64,000 nucleotides of DNA from Streptomyces sp. BK340 (GCF_007827595.1 NZ_VISR01000023.1:62001-126000), one strand, 5' to 3'; counted from the first letter of the stretch, positions 1 to 9,809 are shown. A program made the numbers and translations. The notes: a model not told the origin generated them from the sequence alone.

Positions 1-1
1 C

Positions 2-589
2 GACCTGCTGAAGAAGTACCCCACCGCGGCGATCTACGCCCACGCCGCCGACTGGGACCGGGACGAGGACGGCACACCGCGCCCGGAGCGGGAACGGGTG
101 CTCGCCGCGTTCCCGGACTCCGAGCACCCGCCGCCGGACAAGGTGAGGCTGCCGATCTACGAGGCGAAGGTCGAGCCGGACATCACCCTGCTCGGGTTCG
201 ACCTGACGGCCGAGGCGGCACGCGGGCGTGTCCCGGACGACCCGGGCTGGTTCTTCGTCATCAAGGAGCGGCCCGGCGATCCACGGTTCGGGGCCGACGA
301 GGAGGGCCAGGGCACCGATGCCGTCGAGGTGTGGAACGACCTGTCCTGGAACGACATCGACCCGGGCGGAACCCGGTTCATCAGCCTCGACCCGGCCGTG
401 CGGCAGCCGCTGGCGCCGTTCGACGGGTCCGAGGACGACCAGGAGAAGGAGGAGCAGCGCCGCGAGGACGCGTTCCTGCCGCGCTGGGACGAGACGCTCG
501 GCTCGGCGGACATCGCCTACATGCTCTTCCAGGCTCCCGTACTGATCGCCGTTCACGCGCAGGAGATGCTGCTCGATGCCGCTGAGTGA
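2..589 (+). CDS. C-terminal part of a large uncharacterised protein (5' end outside window)
   Basis: The frame is open from the first base of the window to the stop at 589, so only the last 195 residues of a longer protein are present. I do not recognise the family. The visible part is acidic and soluble-looking, with the stretches WFFVIKERPGDPRFG and, near the end, FQAPVLIAVHAQEMLL, and no membrane segment. It overlaps the next gene by 14 bp (stop 587-589, next ATG 576), which indicates translational coupling and a shared complex or pathway with the two large proteins that follow. An internal GTG at 98 is not needed as a start. The function is unknown. Confidence 0.75.
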   Translation, partial: DLLKKYPTAAIYAHAADWDRDEDGTPRPERERVLAAFPDSEHPPPDKVRLPIYEAKVEPDITLLGFDLTAEAARGRVPDDPGWFFVIKERPGDPRFGADEEGQGTDAVEVWNDLSWNDIDPGGTRFISLDPAVRQPLAPFDGSEDDQEKEEQRREDAFLPRWDETLGSADIAYMLFQAPVLIAVHAQEMLLDAAE

Positions 590-3500
590 CGACTTTCCCG
601 TGCTGCTCGGACCGGTCCGGGTGGAGACCCGGTTCACCGAGAGCGAGCTGCTGGTACGGGTGTTTCCCGACGAGTGGTGCGTCTCCACCGAGGAGACGGT
701 GCCGAGCGACGCGGAGTTCGGGGCGCTGTCGGCGTACTGGACGGCGCTGTGGCGGGCCGCGGGGCGGCAGAGCGCCGAACATGCCGCCTGGCAGGAGCTG
801 ACCGGCCGCGTCCCGGTCGGCCGGGCCGCCTGGCTCACCGACACCTACCGGCCCGCCAACCCGGACGACCGGCCCGCCCAGGCGCAGGCCGAGACGGCGG
901 TCCTGGTGATCGTCAGCGAGGCCGCGCTGCCCGCCGCCGACCGGCAGCCCGCCGTCACGTACTGGACGTCGGTCTGGCGGGCCCACGGTGACCGGTCCCG
1001 GCTGCGGGCCGCCGACGTCGCGCTGCTCGCCGCCGTGGGCGCCGGCCGCGCCGACGCCATCCGCAGCCGGCTGCCGTCCGGGATCGACGCGGCGCCGGTC
1101 ACACCGTACGAGGGTGTCGTGGTCGCCTTCCTGGTCCTGCCCCGGCCGCAGACGGCCGCCGACTCCTGGACCAGGCCCGCCAGGGCGGCGCTGCTGCCGG
1201 ACCGGTTCACGGTGTTCGGGTACGTCGGCGACGACCTGGTGCTGACCGCCGACGGTGCTCCGCTCGCCCGGCAGGAGCTGGCCGTCAGCCCCGACCCGGG
1301 CGAGCAAAACCAGCTGAGACTCGACGAGAGCACCGGCGTGCTGAACGTGCCCGACGAGCTGCTGTGGCTGGTCGACTTCCGCGAGGCCGTCCGGATCGGC
1401 ATGGGACTGAGGATCCCGCTCGACGAACGGACCCAAAACGGCCTCGACCGGCTCGTCGTACTCGGCCTGCGCGAGGGGCCGACGGCCGGGGGGAGTGCCC
1501 GGGATCTGGCAGATCTGATCACTCGTCAGGTTCGCAGCTCGACCGGGTTCGCCTTGCTGCCGCAGGGTACTCCGACCATCAACACCGGGCAGGCGCCCGC
1601 CGGCCAGGACGAGAGGACGGCGGCCGTGGCCGGGCTGCGCAGCCTCCGGCAGAGCTTCGCCGCCGCACCCGGCGACTGGCGCGGCCGCACCGACGGGCAG
1701 TGGTTCGCCGAACTCCTCGGCCTCGACCCGGCCGTGCTCAGCGGGGTGCCGAACGCCGACGGCACCGATCAGCGCGACGCCCGCGCCGCGCACACCGCGC
1801 TGTGGCCCGCGACCTGGGGAGCGTTCCTGGAGGGCGCGCTGCACCCGGTCCTCCCGGCGGAGGCGGTGGCCGAGACCCGCGAGTTCTTCCTGCGATACGT
1901 CTCCGGGCGCGGCCCGGTCCCCGCCGTCAAGGTGGGCCGACAGCCCTACGGAATCCTGCCGACCACCGCCTTCTCCCAGCTCCGGTGGCCGGACTCGGCA
2001 CACCGGCGGGCCCTCGGCCGGATCCTCGACGTGGCGCAGGGCGCCTGGGAGACGGCCACCAGCAAGGTGGCCCGCGTGCTCGGCGACGACGAGGACCCGC
2101 CGCCCGGCTACGACCCGCACCAGCGGCTCCTGGACGTCCTGGCGCTGCACCCGACCTCCGCCGAGTACCACCAGCGGTACGCGCTCGGCGTCGAGGACTA
2201 CTACAACCGGGAGAACCTGGCCGCCGCCGGACCCCACGCGCTGGACCTGCTCAGGAACGAGCTGCGCCATCCGCAGCCGATCGCCGACCTCCTGGCGCGC
2301 TTCGGCTACCAGGTCGAAGACCCGCTGCTGGACGGGCCCGAACTGGTCCGGCGGCTGTTCGCGGGCACCCAGTACCCGCTGGCCGGTCCGCTCGTCGACG
2401 ACCGGCCGCTGTCCGAGACGGCTCCGGTGCGCGCCTGCACCCCGGGCCCGGACGGCCGGAACTACCTGCACTGGCTGGCCGAGACGGGGCGCACGGACCT
2501 CGACGCGCTGCGCCTGGAGGACGGCTTCACCGACGGGCGGCCGCCCGCCGCCGTGCTGTACCTGCTGCTGCGGCACGGGCTGATGCTCGGCTGGGAGGAC
2601 GCGGCCCGCCGGCTCGCCCTGACCGCCGGACGGGCGCCCGCGCCGCCCGTCGACCCGCCGTTCGTGCATGTACGCCTGCGCCGTCCGCCGGAGCCGGCCG
2701 AGCCGCCGAGCGAGAGCCGCTGGCGCCTGCTGTACGCGCCCGATCCGGCGATCACCGGGAACCCCGACGACCTGGTGCACCGGTACATCCCCGAGGTGCT
2801 CGGCACCCGTCAGGAGACGGCCCGGCTCAAGGAGCAGACCGACGCCGTCGAACTGCTCGCGGACCTGCCGACCGCACGTCTGGAGCGGGTCCTCGCCGAG
2901 CACCTCGACTGTGCGACGTACCGTCTCGACGCCTGGCGTCTCGGGCAGGCCAACGAGCTGCTGTCCAACCTGCGTTACGGCACCGGCACCCCGAAGCGGG
3001 GGCTGCACATCGGCGCCTACGGCCTGCTGGAGCAGGTCCGGCCGCGCAAGCCGGCCACGCTCACCCGGGTGTCCCTCACCGGGAAGCTCGCCGAGGTGTT
3101 CAAGACCGACTCCATCGCGCAGGACAGCCGGGGCGGCGGCTGGATCCACGCCCCTTCGCCCGCTCAGGCACGTACCGCGGCCGTGCTCCGCGCCGGGTAC
3201 CTCGCCAACGGATCGCCGCAGAACGAGGACGCGTTCGCGGTGAACCTCAGCTCGGAGCGGGTCCGCCGGGCACTCGCCCTGCTGGACGGGCTCCGGCAGG
3301 GCCAGTCGCTGGGGGCCCTGCTCGGTCACCGGTTCGAGCGCGGCCTGCACGAGGGGCATCCGGGTGTCGAACTCGACAAGTTCCTGCCCGCGCTGCGCGG
3401 CGCCTTCCCGTTGCGCGCGGGCAAGCTCTCCGGCGCCCCCGCGACGGAGGGCGGCGCCCCCGTGGACATCGACCTGGCCGAGGCCCGCAACGTCGTCGAC

Positions 3501-5834
3501 GGCCTCGAACTGGTCCGCCGGGCCACCCGGCCACCCGCCGCGCCCGCCTATCCGTTCGGCGCCGAGCACATGCCCGAGGCGAGCAGCGCCGAGCAGGCCG
3601 CCATGAACACGGAGGTGCGGCGCCTGCTCGACCTGCACGACGCGCTCGCCGACCTCGCCGTCGCCGAGGGCGCCCACCAGGCCCTGCTCGGCAACCCCGA
3701 GCGCGCCTCGGCCACGCTCGACGCCTACGCCAAGGAGGGCTTCCCGCCCGATCCGTCGGTCGTGCGCACGCCGCGCAGCGGGGTCACCCTCACCCACCGG
3801 CTCGGTCTGCTGCTGACACCCGGGCTCCGCCCCGACCACGGCACCACGCACTTCGCGGGCAGCGGCCCCCGCGCGCAGGCCGAACCGGCGCTCAACGCCT
3901 GGCTGCCCGCCCTGCTGCCCGGTCAGCTCGACGTCGCGGTCCAGGTCACCTGGACCGACCCCGTCGGCGGACAGCAACGCAGCCGGGTGGTCACCCAGTT
4001 CGAACTCGGTCTGCAACCGATCGACCTGCTGTGGGCGTTGCGCCCGGCGGGCGAGACCGGTCGGACCGACCTGGACGACCGGATCATCGGCGCCGTGGTC
4101 AGCCGCGACCGGCCGCGCCCCGACGCCGTGCTGACCATCAGGTACACCGAGCGCGTCCGCGGCAAGCTAACCCTGTTCGAGGTGTCCTCCCTGGTCGATG
4201 CCCTGCGCTCGCTGCTGACCACCGCACGCCCCCTGCGCCCGACCGACCTGCGGGCGGCGGCCGGTCCGAGTCCCGCCGCCGCAGCCGACGACGAGGCCGT
4301 CACGGTCCCCAGGGAGCGTCCCGCCGCCGTACGCACCGCCCTCGACGCCCTCCGCAGGGGTGTCGACGCCTACCTCGCCGACCTCACCCCGTTCCTTCCG
4401 GCGCCACCGGCTGTCCCCGCGCGCGGTGAACTCGTCTCCGGTGTCGACGACTTCATCTCCCGCTACTGCGGACTCGTGGCCACGGCGAGCGGGTTCGGCA
4501 TGGTCCGCAGCGGCTGGGGCGAGGCCGTCGAGTGGCGGCGCGGGGTGTACGCGGACCTGCTGGCCGCCGTCGCCGTCGCCGCCGACCGGATGGACCACTC
4601 CCTCACCAAGGCGGACGCCCTGATCAGGGCCTACGACGACCTGCCCGGCTCCGCCCCGGACGAGCAGCGCTTCGCCCTGCTGGAACAGGCCGAACGCCTC
4701 CTCACCACCGCACCCACCAGCCCTCGCCCGTCGAGCCCGACCCGCCTGCGGACCACCGTGGCGCTCCGGCGCGGCGAGTTCGCCCACCGGCTGGACGGTC
4801 TCAAGGACGTGGCAACCACCACGGAAGCCACGCTGAGCGGCCTGTTCGCCGAAGTCGCCGCTCTGCTGCCGCTGACCGGGTTCGACCCCATCGGCCTGGA
4901 CCAGGGCCCGATGGCGGACCGGGTCGTCACCTTCGCCCGCGACCTGCTGCAGCGCACCCAGGGCCTGCGCACGGAGATCCGCGAGCGGCTCGACGGCGCC
5001 GACCGGGACCTGAAGGCGTACGACGACGCCGTCACCGGACCGGACAAGGTGAAGGCCGCCGTCGACGCGCTCAAGGCGATGATCGGCGAGGACGTCCTCG
5101 TCGTACCCGAGTTCAAGCCGTCCGCGGACCTCGCCGACGACTGGCGCAGGGCGCGCGGCGACAGCACCCGGCTGACCGCGCACCTCACCGCGGAGCACGA
5201 CTATCCCGTCGACGACTGGGTGCACGGCGTCGCGCGGGTCCGGGAGAAGCCGCGACTGTGGGAGAAGGCCGTCCACCTCGGCGACGCGCTGCGCGGTCCC
5301 GGCGGTCTGCTGGGCAACCTCGACGGCTGGCAGGAACCGCAGCTGACACCGGTTCAACTGCCCCACCGCGAAGACGACTCCTGGCTGGCCATGGAGTTCA
5401 GGGCCGGTACGCGAATCGTGGAGGACCGGCTGCTGTTCACCGCCCACTACGCCCCACAGCCCCTGCTGGGCGGCGGCAGCTGGTGCGGGCTGCTGCTCGA
5501 CGAGTGGACGGAGGTGGTCCCGGCGGCCGAGGAGACGACCGGGATCGCCGTGCACTACGACGGCCCGGACTCCGAGCCCCCGCAGGCCATGCTGCTCGTG
5601 GTGCCGCCCGTGCGGCGCGAGAACGGCACCTGGCTGCGCTCCGACCTGCTCGCCGCCGTCAACGAGACCTTCGCCCTGGCGAGGATCCGCGGCGTCGAAC
5701 CGCACCACCTCGACGACACGGCGTACGCCCAGTTCCTGCCCGCCACGCTGATCTCGGCGACACGGCAGCCGATCACCATCTCCACCGATCTCGCGGTGTC
5801 CAACCTGCGCTGGAAGGCCCAAGCCCATGACTGA
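576..5834 (+). CDS. giant uncharacterised protein, 1752 aa
   Basis: The ATG at 576 overlaps the end of the upstream gene by 14 bp. The product is a 1752-residue soluble-looking protein with no signal peptide and no evident transmembrane helix. A conserved-looking segment near residue 450 reads VKVGRQPYGILPTT. Residues about 1400-1650 contain helical, charged stretches that could form coiled coil, and the C-terminus (QFLPATLISATRQPITIS) is neutral. I cannot assign a domain. The codon usage is that of a normal high-GC Streptomyces gene, so the ORF is real despite its size. It is coupled on both sides: overlap upstream, and at its stop a 19-codon ORF leads to the next gene. Three such large neighbours suggest a multi-subunit structure, but this is inference. 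Confidence 0.85.
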   Translation: MPLSDDFPVLLGPVRVETRFTESELLVRVFPDEWCVSTEETVPSDAEFGALSAYWTALWRAAGRQSAEHAAWQELTGRVPVGRAAWLTDTYRPANPDDRPAQAQAETAVLVIVSEAALPAADRQPAVTYWTSVWRAHGDRSRLRAADVALLAAVGAGRADAIRSRLPSGIDAAPVTPYEGVVVAFLVLPRPQTAADSWTRPARAALLPDRFTVFGYVGDDLVLTADGAPLARQELAVSPDPGEQNQLRLDESTGVLNVPDELLWLVDFREAVRIGMGLRIPLDERTQNGLDRLVVLGLREGPTAGGSARDLADLITRQVRSSTGFALLPQGTPTINTGQAPAGQDERTAAVAGLRSLRQSFAAAPGDWRGRTDGQWFAELLGLDPAVLSGVPNADGTDQRDARAAHTALWPATWGAFLEGALHPVLPAEAVAETREFFLRYVSGRGPVPAVKVGRQPYGILPTTAFSQLRWPDSAHRRALGRILDVAQGAWETATSKVARVLGDDEDPPPGYDPHQRLLDVLALHPTSAEYHQRYALGVEDYYNRENLAAAGPHALDLLRNELRHPQPIADLLARFGYQVEDPLLDGPELVRRLFAGTQYPLAGPLVDDRPLSETAPVRACTPGPDGRNYLHWLAETGRTDLDALRLEDGFTDGRPPAAVLYLLLRHGLMLGWEDAARRLALTAGRAPAPPVDPPFVHVRLRRPPEPAEPPSESRWRLLYAPDPAITGNPDDLVHRYIPEVLGTRQETARLKEQTDAVELLADLPTARLERVLAEHLDCATYRLDAWRLGQANELLSNLRYGTGTPKRGLHIGAYGLLEQVRPRKPATLTRVSLTGKLAEVFKTDSIAQDSRGGGWIHAPSPAQARTAAVLRAGYLANGSPQNEDAFAVNLSSERVRRALALLDGLRQGQSLGALLGHRFERGLHEGHPGVELDKFLPALRGAFPLRAGKLSGAPATEGGAPVDIDLAEARNVVDGLELVRRATRPPAAPAYPFGAEHMPEASSAEQAAMNTEVRRLLDLHDALADLAVAEGAHQALLGNPERASATLDAYAKEGFPPDPSVVRTPRSGVTLTHRLGLLLTPGLRPDHGTTHFAGSGPRAQAEPALNAWLPALLPGQLDVAVQVTWTDPVGGQQRSRVVTQFELGLQPIDLLWALRPAGETGRTDLDDRIIGAVVSRDRPRPDAVLTIRYTERVRGKLTLFEVSSLVDALRSLLTTARPLRPTDLRAAAGPSPAAAADDEAVTVPRERPAAVRTALDALRRGVDAYLADLTPFLPAPPAVPARGELVSGVDDFISRYCGLVATASGFGMVRSGWGEAVEWRRGVYADLLAAVAVAADRMDHSLTKADALIRAYDDLPGSAPDEQRFALLEQAERLLTTAPTSPRPSSPTRLRTTVALRRGEFAHRLDGLKDVATTTEATLSGLFAEVAALLPLTGFDPIGLDQGPMADRVVTFARDLLQRTQGLRTEIRERLDGADRDLKAYDDAVTGPDKVKAAVDALKAMIGEDVLVVPEFKPSADLADDWRRARGDSTRLTAHLTAEHDYPVDDWVHGVARVREKPRLWEKAVHLGDALRGPGGLLGNLDGWQEPQLTPVQLPHREDDSWLAMEFRAGTRIVEDRLLFTAHYAPQPLLGGGSWCGLLLDEWTEVVPAAEETTGIAVHYDGPDSEPPQAMLLVVPPVRRENGTWLRSDLLAAVNETFALARIRGVEPHHLDDTAYAQFLPATLISATRQPITISTDLAVSNLRWKAQAHD

Positions 5835-5886
5835 CATCGACTTCCGTGCGGCGAGCCCGGCGGCCGGGGGGCCGGACCGTGCCTGA
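5827..5886 (+). CDS. possible 19-aa bridging small ORF
   Basis: An ATG at 5827 lies inside the last codons of the 1752-aa gene (overlap 8 bp with its TGA at 5832-5834). It opens a 19-codon frame, MTDIDFRAASPAAGGPDRA, that stops at 5884-5886, 8 bp inside the next gene, whose GTG is at 5879. The double overlap is exactly what a translational relay would look like: ribosomes ending the giant gene reinitiate at this ATG and then at the GTG. It may be a leader or coupling peptide, or the geometry may be chance. There is no homology to support a protein function. Confidence 0.35.
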   Translation: MTDIDFRAASPAAGGPDRA

Positions 5887-7768
5887 GCCGCGTATCGACG
5901 ACCTGCGCAAGGCCCTGGACGAGCGCGCCGCGCCGACGGTCGGCCTGTGGAACCGGCTGGAGGGCCGGCCCCGGACCACCGACTTCGACCGTGCCCTGCG
6001 CGTCGAGGTGCGGGACGCGCTGTGGATGCTGACCCGGCAGTGGCAGCTCGGCGAGTTCCACGGCACGGACGGCGGCTCACCCGTCACGGCCACCTACTCG
6101 GTGGCGGCCACCCGGCCCGGCCGGTTCAGGCCCGCGGCCGAGCACACGAGCGTCGAGGACCTGAAGGACGACCGCCCGCTGGAGGCGATCGCCGAGCGGC
6201 GCCCGCTGCCCTTCGCGGCCGGGACCGAACCGCTCGCGCTCGACCTGCGGCTCGCGATCGGCCGCCGCTGGCTCAAGCTCGTCGGCGCACGGCCGCGGCT
6301 GAACGTCCTCTCCCTCGGCATCCGGCAGAAGTACATCGACCGCTACCCGTTCGCCCTGCCCGACCCGGACGTCCCCGCAGACACCCCGCGGGTGGCACAC
6401 CCCGAGGTGTGGTCCGAGATGCAGGCGGTGACCGGCCGCCGCATGGACGGGTACGCGTTCTATCTGCACCTCAAGGGCGGCGGGGACGCCTCCGCGGGCA
6501 TCGGCGGGCTGCTGGGGCTGCACCGGCAGGAACTGCGCAGCCTCGGTGCACGGCTGGTCACCTGGTTCGACCGGCTCATCGACCAGCCGGTCGTGAACCC
6601 GGCCCTCGGCACGACCAACGCGACCTGGGACCCCACCCGGCTGGAACACCGCTTCTCGGTCGCCGCCGGCACACCCGAGATCGGCGGTGCGGGTGCCGAG
6701 AAGGTGCTGACCGTGCAGGAGTACCCGGGTGGCACCCTCGGCTGGCAGGACTTCTCCCTCGATCCGGAGCACCCGCTCGGCGGTACGGCCCCGGACTCGG
6801 TGGAGTTCCACCGTACGGTCTTCCCGGCGCCCGTCCGGTTCTCGGGGATGCCGCTGCCCCGCTGGTGGGCCGTCGAGGACGGCCGTACGAACTTCGCCGC
6901 CGTGGCCCCGGACAGCACCGACCTGGCCCGGCTGGTCTTCCTGGAGTTCGCGCTCGTCTACAGCAACGACTGGTACCAGCTGCCCTGCGACCTGCCGGCC
7001 GGGACGTACGCCTCGATCCGGGGGCTCGCCGTGACCGACGTCTTCGGGGAGAAGCTGTGGATCACCCCGGCGGGCGCGGGCAGTGATGCCGACTGGCAGC
7101 GCTGGTCGATGTTCACCCTCGACACCGTCGGCGACGACGACGTCCCCGCCGACACCGGTCTGCTGCTGCCGCCGGGCGCCGTTGCGGTGGCCGACGGACC
7201 GCCGCTGGAGGAGGTCGTCCTGGCCCGGGACGAGAGCGCGAACATGGTGTGGGGTGTCGAGGCGACCGTGCCCACCGCCACCGGTACGGCACGGCGTGGC
7301 ACCGAGATCTCCGCCGAGGAGCTGGCCCACCGGCTTCGGCTGCGGACACCGCCCACCGTGCCGGCACCGGCGGCGGCCGTGGCGTACCGGGCCGTGAACT
7401 CCGTACCGGAGCACTGGATCCCGTTCATCCCGGTGCATGTGCCGGGTCAGGACCGGGCGATCCGGTTGCAGCGGGCCGCGATGCCCAGCACCGTCACCGG
7501 GCTGCCCGTTCCGCCGCGGACCTCGCTGCTGCGGCAGGGCCTGGACCAGGGGCAGCAGTACTACGTCAACGAGGAGGAGGTCCCGCAGAGCGGCACCCGG
7601 CTGTCCCTGGCCTACAACCGCGCCCGCTGGCGCGACGGCCGTGTCTGCGTCTGGCTCGGCGCCCGCCGGGGTCTGGGCCGGGGCGAGGGCTCCAGCGGGC
7701 TGGCGTTCGACTTCCTGGCGGACACCACGCCGCCCGGCACGGGGACGGGTGCGACAGGGGCTTCGTGA
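5879..7768 (+). CDS. uncharacterised protein, about 629 aa
   Basis: The GTG at 5879 is preferred (VPEPRIDDLRKALDE) because it follows a G-rich stretch at 5865-5871 and excludes a poorly coding arginine-rich extension that would start at 5846. The product has no signal peptide or membrane helix. Its N-terminal section contains the striking stretch ALWMLTRQWQLGEFHGTDGG (residues about 45-64), and the middle has FLEFALVYSNDWYQLPCDLP. The C-terminus has VWLGARRGLGRGEGSSGLAF. I do not recognise the family. It is the third member of the run of large, coupled, uncharacterised genes that opens the window and is followed by a 105-bp gap before an unrelated secreted glycosidase. Confidence 0.8.
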   Translation: MPEPRIDDLRKALDERAAPTVGLWNRLEGRPRTTDFDRALRVEVRDALWMLTRQWQLGEFHGTDGGSPVTATYSVAATRPGRFRPAAEHTSVEDLKDDRPLEAIAERRPLPFAAGTEPLALDLRLAIGRRWLKLVGARPRLNVLSLGIRQKYIDRYPFALPDPDVPADTPRVAHPEVWSEMQAVTGRRMDGYAFYLHLKGGGDASAGIGGLLGLHRQELRSLGARLVTWFDRLIDQPVVNPALGTTNATWDPTRLEHRFSVAAGTPEIGGAGAEKVLTVQEYPGGTLGWQDFSLDPEHPLGGTAPDSVEFHRTVFPAPVRFSGMPLPRWWAVEDGRTNFAAVAPDSTDLARLVFLEFALVYSNDWYQLPCDLPAGTYASIRGLAVTDVFGEKLWITPAGAGSDADWQRWSMFTLDTVGDDDVPADTGLLLPPGAVAVADGPPLEEVVLARDESANMVWGVEATVPTATGTARRGTEISAEELAHRLRLRTPPTVPAPAAAVAYRAVNSVPEHWIPFIPVHVPGQDRAIRLQRAAMPSTVTGLPVPPRTSLLRQGLDQGQQYYVNEEEVPQSGTRLSLAYNRARWRDGRVCVWLGARRGLGRGEGSSGLAFDFLADTTPPGTGTGATGAS

Positions 7769-7873
7769 CACCGCATCAGGTGTGGACCTTATGAGTCCCA
7801 TCGGGCACTCTGCATCCTCGGAGTCACACCACCCGCCCCAGGCGCCACCCCCCAACTACCGAGGGCTGTCCAC

Positions 7874-9781
7874 ATGTCGATAGCACCAGTTGTCCTGCGT
7901 CTTGCCGCAACAGCCGCGGGCCTCCTGCTCGTGGCCGCACAGACGGCAACGGCGTCCGCCGCCACGCCGCCACCGCGCTCGTCCGCCGCTGTGCCGGCCT
8001 CGGCCACGTGGACCGCGCCCTTGTCGACCCAGGGCCGCTACATCGTCGACGCCCAGGGCAACCGCTTCCGGCTCAAGGCGGCCAACTGGGACGGCGCGCA
8101 GGGCTCGTGGACGGGCAGCGGCAGCGTCTCCGACCCCGCCAACCATCACGCCGGCCAGGACTCCCACGGCATTCCGCTCGGCCTCGACCGCGTCCCGCTG
8201 GACGGACTGCTCGCCGACTTCCACCAGCTGGGCATCAACACCATCCGGCTGCCGTTCTCCAACGAGATGATCCACAGCACGACCCCCGTGCCCGACAGCG
8301 CCGTGAGCGCCAATCCCCAGCTGCGGGGCAGAACGCCCCTGCAGGTCTACGACGCCGTCGTCGGCGCGCTCAGCGACAGCGGGTTCGCCGTCATCCTCAA
8401 CAACCACACCAACACGTCCCGTTGGTGCTGCGGGGTGGACGGCAACGAGCGGTGGAACAGCGGACAGTCCACGCAGCAGTGGGCCGACGACTGGGTCTTC
8501 ATGGCCCGCCGTTACGCCGCCGTGCCCCGCGTGGTCGGCGCCGACCTGTACAACGAGGTGCGACGCGACGTCCTGGACGACCCCAACTGGGGCCTGGGCG
8601 ACAACCACGACTGGTACGCGGCCGCCCAGCTCGCCGCCGACCGGATCCTCACCGAGGCCGACCCCCGTCTCCTCGTCGTCATCGAAGGCATCAACTGGAC
8701 CGGTGTGCCCGTCGACGGGCTGCCGCACGGCCGGCCGGTGCTCACCCCGGCCCGCACCCTCTCGCACACCCTCGTCGACTCCCACAAGCTGGTGTACTCC
8801 GCCCACTTCTACGGTTACACCGGCCCCCGTCACAGTGGCGCCACCGGCATCGGCGAGACGCACGACGCCCGCTATCAGGATCTGACCCGCGACCAGCTCG
8901 CGACCGCTCTCGACGACGAGGCGTTCTTCGTCGAGGAGACCGGCAGGCACTACACCGCGCCCGTGTGGGTGAGCGAGTTCGGTATCGGGAGCAACGAGAC
9001 GAACGCGGCGGCCCGAACCTGGTTCGGCAACGTCACCGACTACTTCGCCGAGCACGACGCCGACTTCGCGTACTGGCCGCTGGTGGGCTTCGCCGGCCAC
9101 GACGACTGGGCACTGCTGCGCTACGACACCGCCGGGCACCGCGACGGCATCCTCGACCCGGGCGACTGGCGCGGTACGGCATGGCAGCACCTCATGTCCG
9201 CGCCGAGCACGTCCGGTCCCGTCGCGGCCGTTCCGGTGTGGCGGATGCTGAGCACCGACCACGCCGACGCGGTGGAGTCCCTGCGCGTACGGGCCACGGG
9301 AGACTGGGATGCGGGGGCCTACAAGGCGGCCTGCCCGGACGGGCTGCGGCTGATCGGTCTGAGCCACACCACCGGTCGCGGTCTGTGCACCGACACCGGC
9401 GCGGCGAACCTGCGGACCTCCGCCGCGGGGCAGACCGTCGTCGTCGACGAGCGGTACGTCCCCGCGGGCGGCGACTGGGCGTCCGGGTACACCAAACTCC
9501 AGTGCCCACAGGGCGGTTTCCTGGCCGGCTACAGCCTGCGCGGGCAGCGTGTGTCGGCGGCCCTGTGCGTACCGGGTCGCACCGCGCTGTCGGGAACCGG
9601 ACGCACCGTGTGGTTCGACCGGTCCGACAACCGCCCCGCCGACGGGGCGGGCGGCGACTTCGCCTACGGCGACTACAAGGGCCAGTGCGCGGCGAACGAG
9701 TACGCGGCCGGGATCGCCTTCACGACCCGCTTCGGCAGCCGTCCGGGACCAGCTGCGCTGCTGTGCCGGACGCTGCCCTGA
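7874..9781 (+). CDS. secreted glycoside hydrolase family 5 enzyme with C-terminal Cys-rich repeats
   Basis: This is an exported polysaccharide-degrading enzyme. Residues 1-30 form a Sec signal peptide ending near ATASAAT. Residues about 50-430 form a GH5-type (beta/alpha)8 barrel. The acid/base glutamate is in LYNEVRRD (about E228) and the nucleophile in WVSEFGIG (about E368); NIHN-type positions are represented by ILNNHTN and the substrate-binding HFYGY is present. Residues about 465-635 contain three related modules of some 55 residues, each beginning GDW/GDF-x3-Y-K-x-x-C and ending in a second Cys; these may be a carbohydrate- or wall-binding tail. The subfamily and substrate (cellulose, mannan or other beta-glucan) cannot be told. 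It is a single gene with its own upstream gap and a shared hairpin at its end. Confidence 0.88.
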   Translation: MSIAPVVLRLAATAAGLLLVAAQTATASAATPPPRSSAAVPASATWTAPLSTQGRYIVDAQGNRFRLKAANWDGAQGSWTGSGSVSDPANHHAGQDSHGIPLGLDRVPLDGLLADFHQLGINTIRLPFSNEMIHSTTPVPDSAVSANPQLRGRTPLQVYDAVVGALSDSGFAVILNNHTNTSRWCCGVDGNERWNSGQSTQQWADDWVFMARRYAAVPRVVGADLYNEVRRDVLDDPNWGLGDNHDWYAAAQLAADRILTEADPRLLVVIEGINWTGVPVDGLPHGRPVLTPARTLSHTLVDSHKLVYSAHFYGYTGPRHSGATGIGETHDARYQDLTRDQLATALDDEAFFVEETGRHYTAPVWVSEFGIGSNETNAAARTWFGNVTDYFAEHDADFAYWPLVGFAGHDDWALLRYDTAGHRDGILDPGDWRGTAWQHLMSAPSTSGPVAAVPVWRMLSTDHADAVESLRVRATGDWDAGAYKAACPDGLRLIGLSHTTGRGLCTDTGAANLRTSAAGQTVVVDERYVPAGGDWASGYTKLQCPQGGFLAGYSLRGQRVSAALCVPGRTALSGTGRTVWFDRSDNRPADGAGGDFAYGDYKGQCAANEYAAGIAFTTRFGSRPGPAALLCRTLP

Positions 9782-9809
9782 GGAAGGCCGCGCGAAGAGG
9801 CCCCTCAGG
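9777..9809. terminator. bidirectional hairpin between convergent genes
   Basis: CCTGAGG at 9777-9783 pairs with CCTCAGG at 9803-9809. The arms contain the stop codons of both convergent genes (TGA at 9779-9781 on the plus strand, TCA at 9805-9807). It is probably a compact shared terminator. The loop is GC-rich and there is no U-tract, as is common in Streptomyces. Confidence 0.45.

Noticed and set aside
381..4016. 1211-aa minus-strand open frame opposite the giant gene
   Set aside because: Composition is Gly/Arg/Val/Gln-rich with no domain, the typical shadow of a high-GC gene; the plus-strand frame has normal amino acid content and coupling to neighbours.
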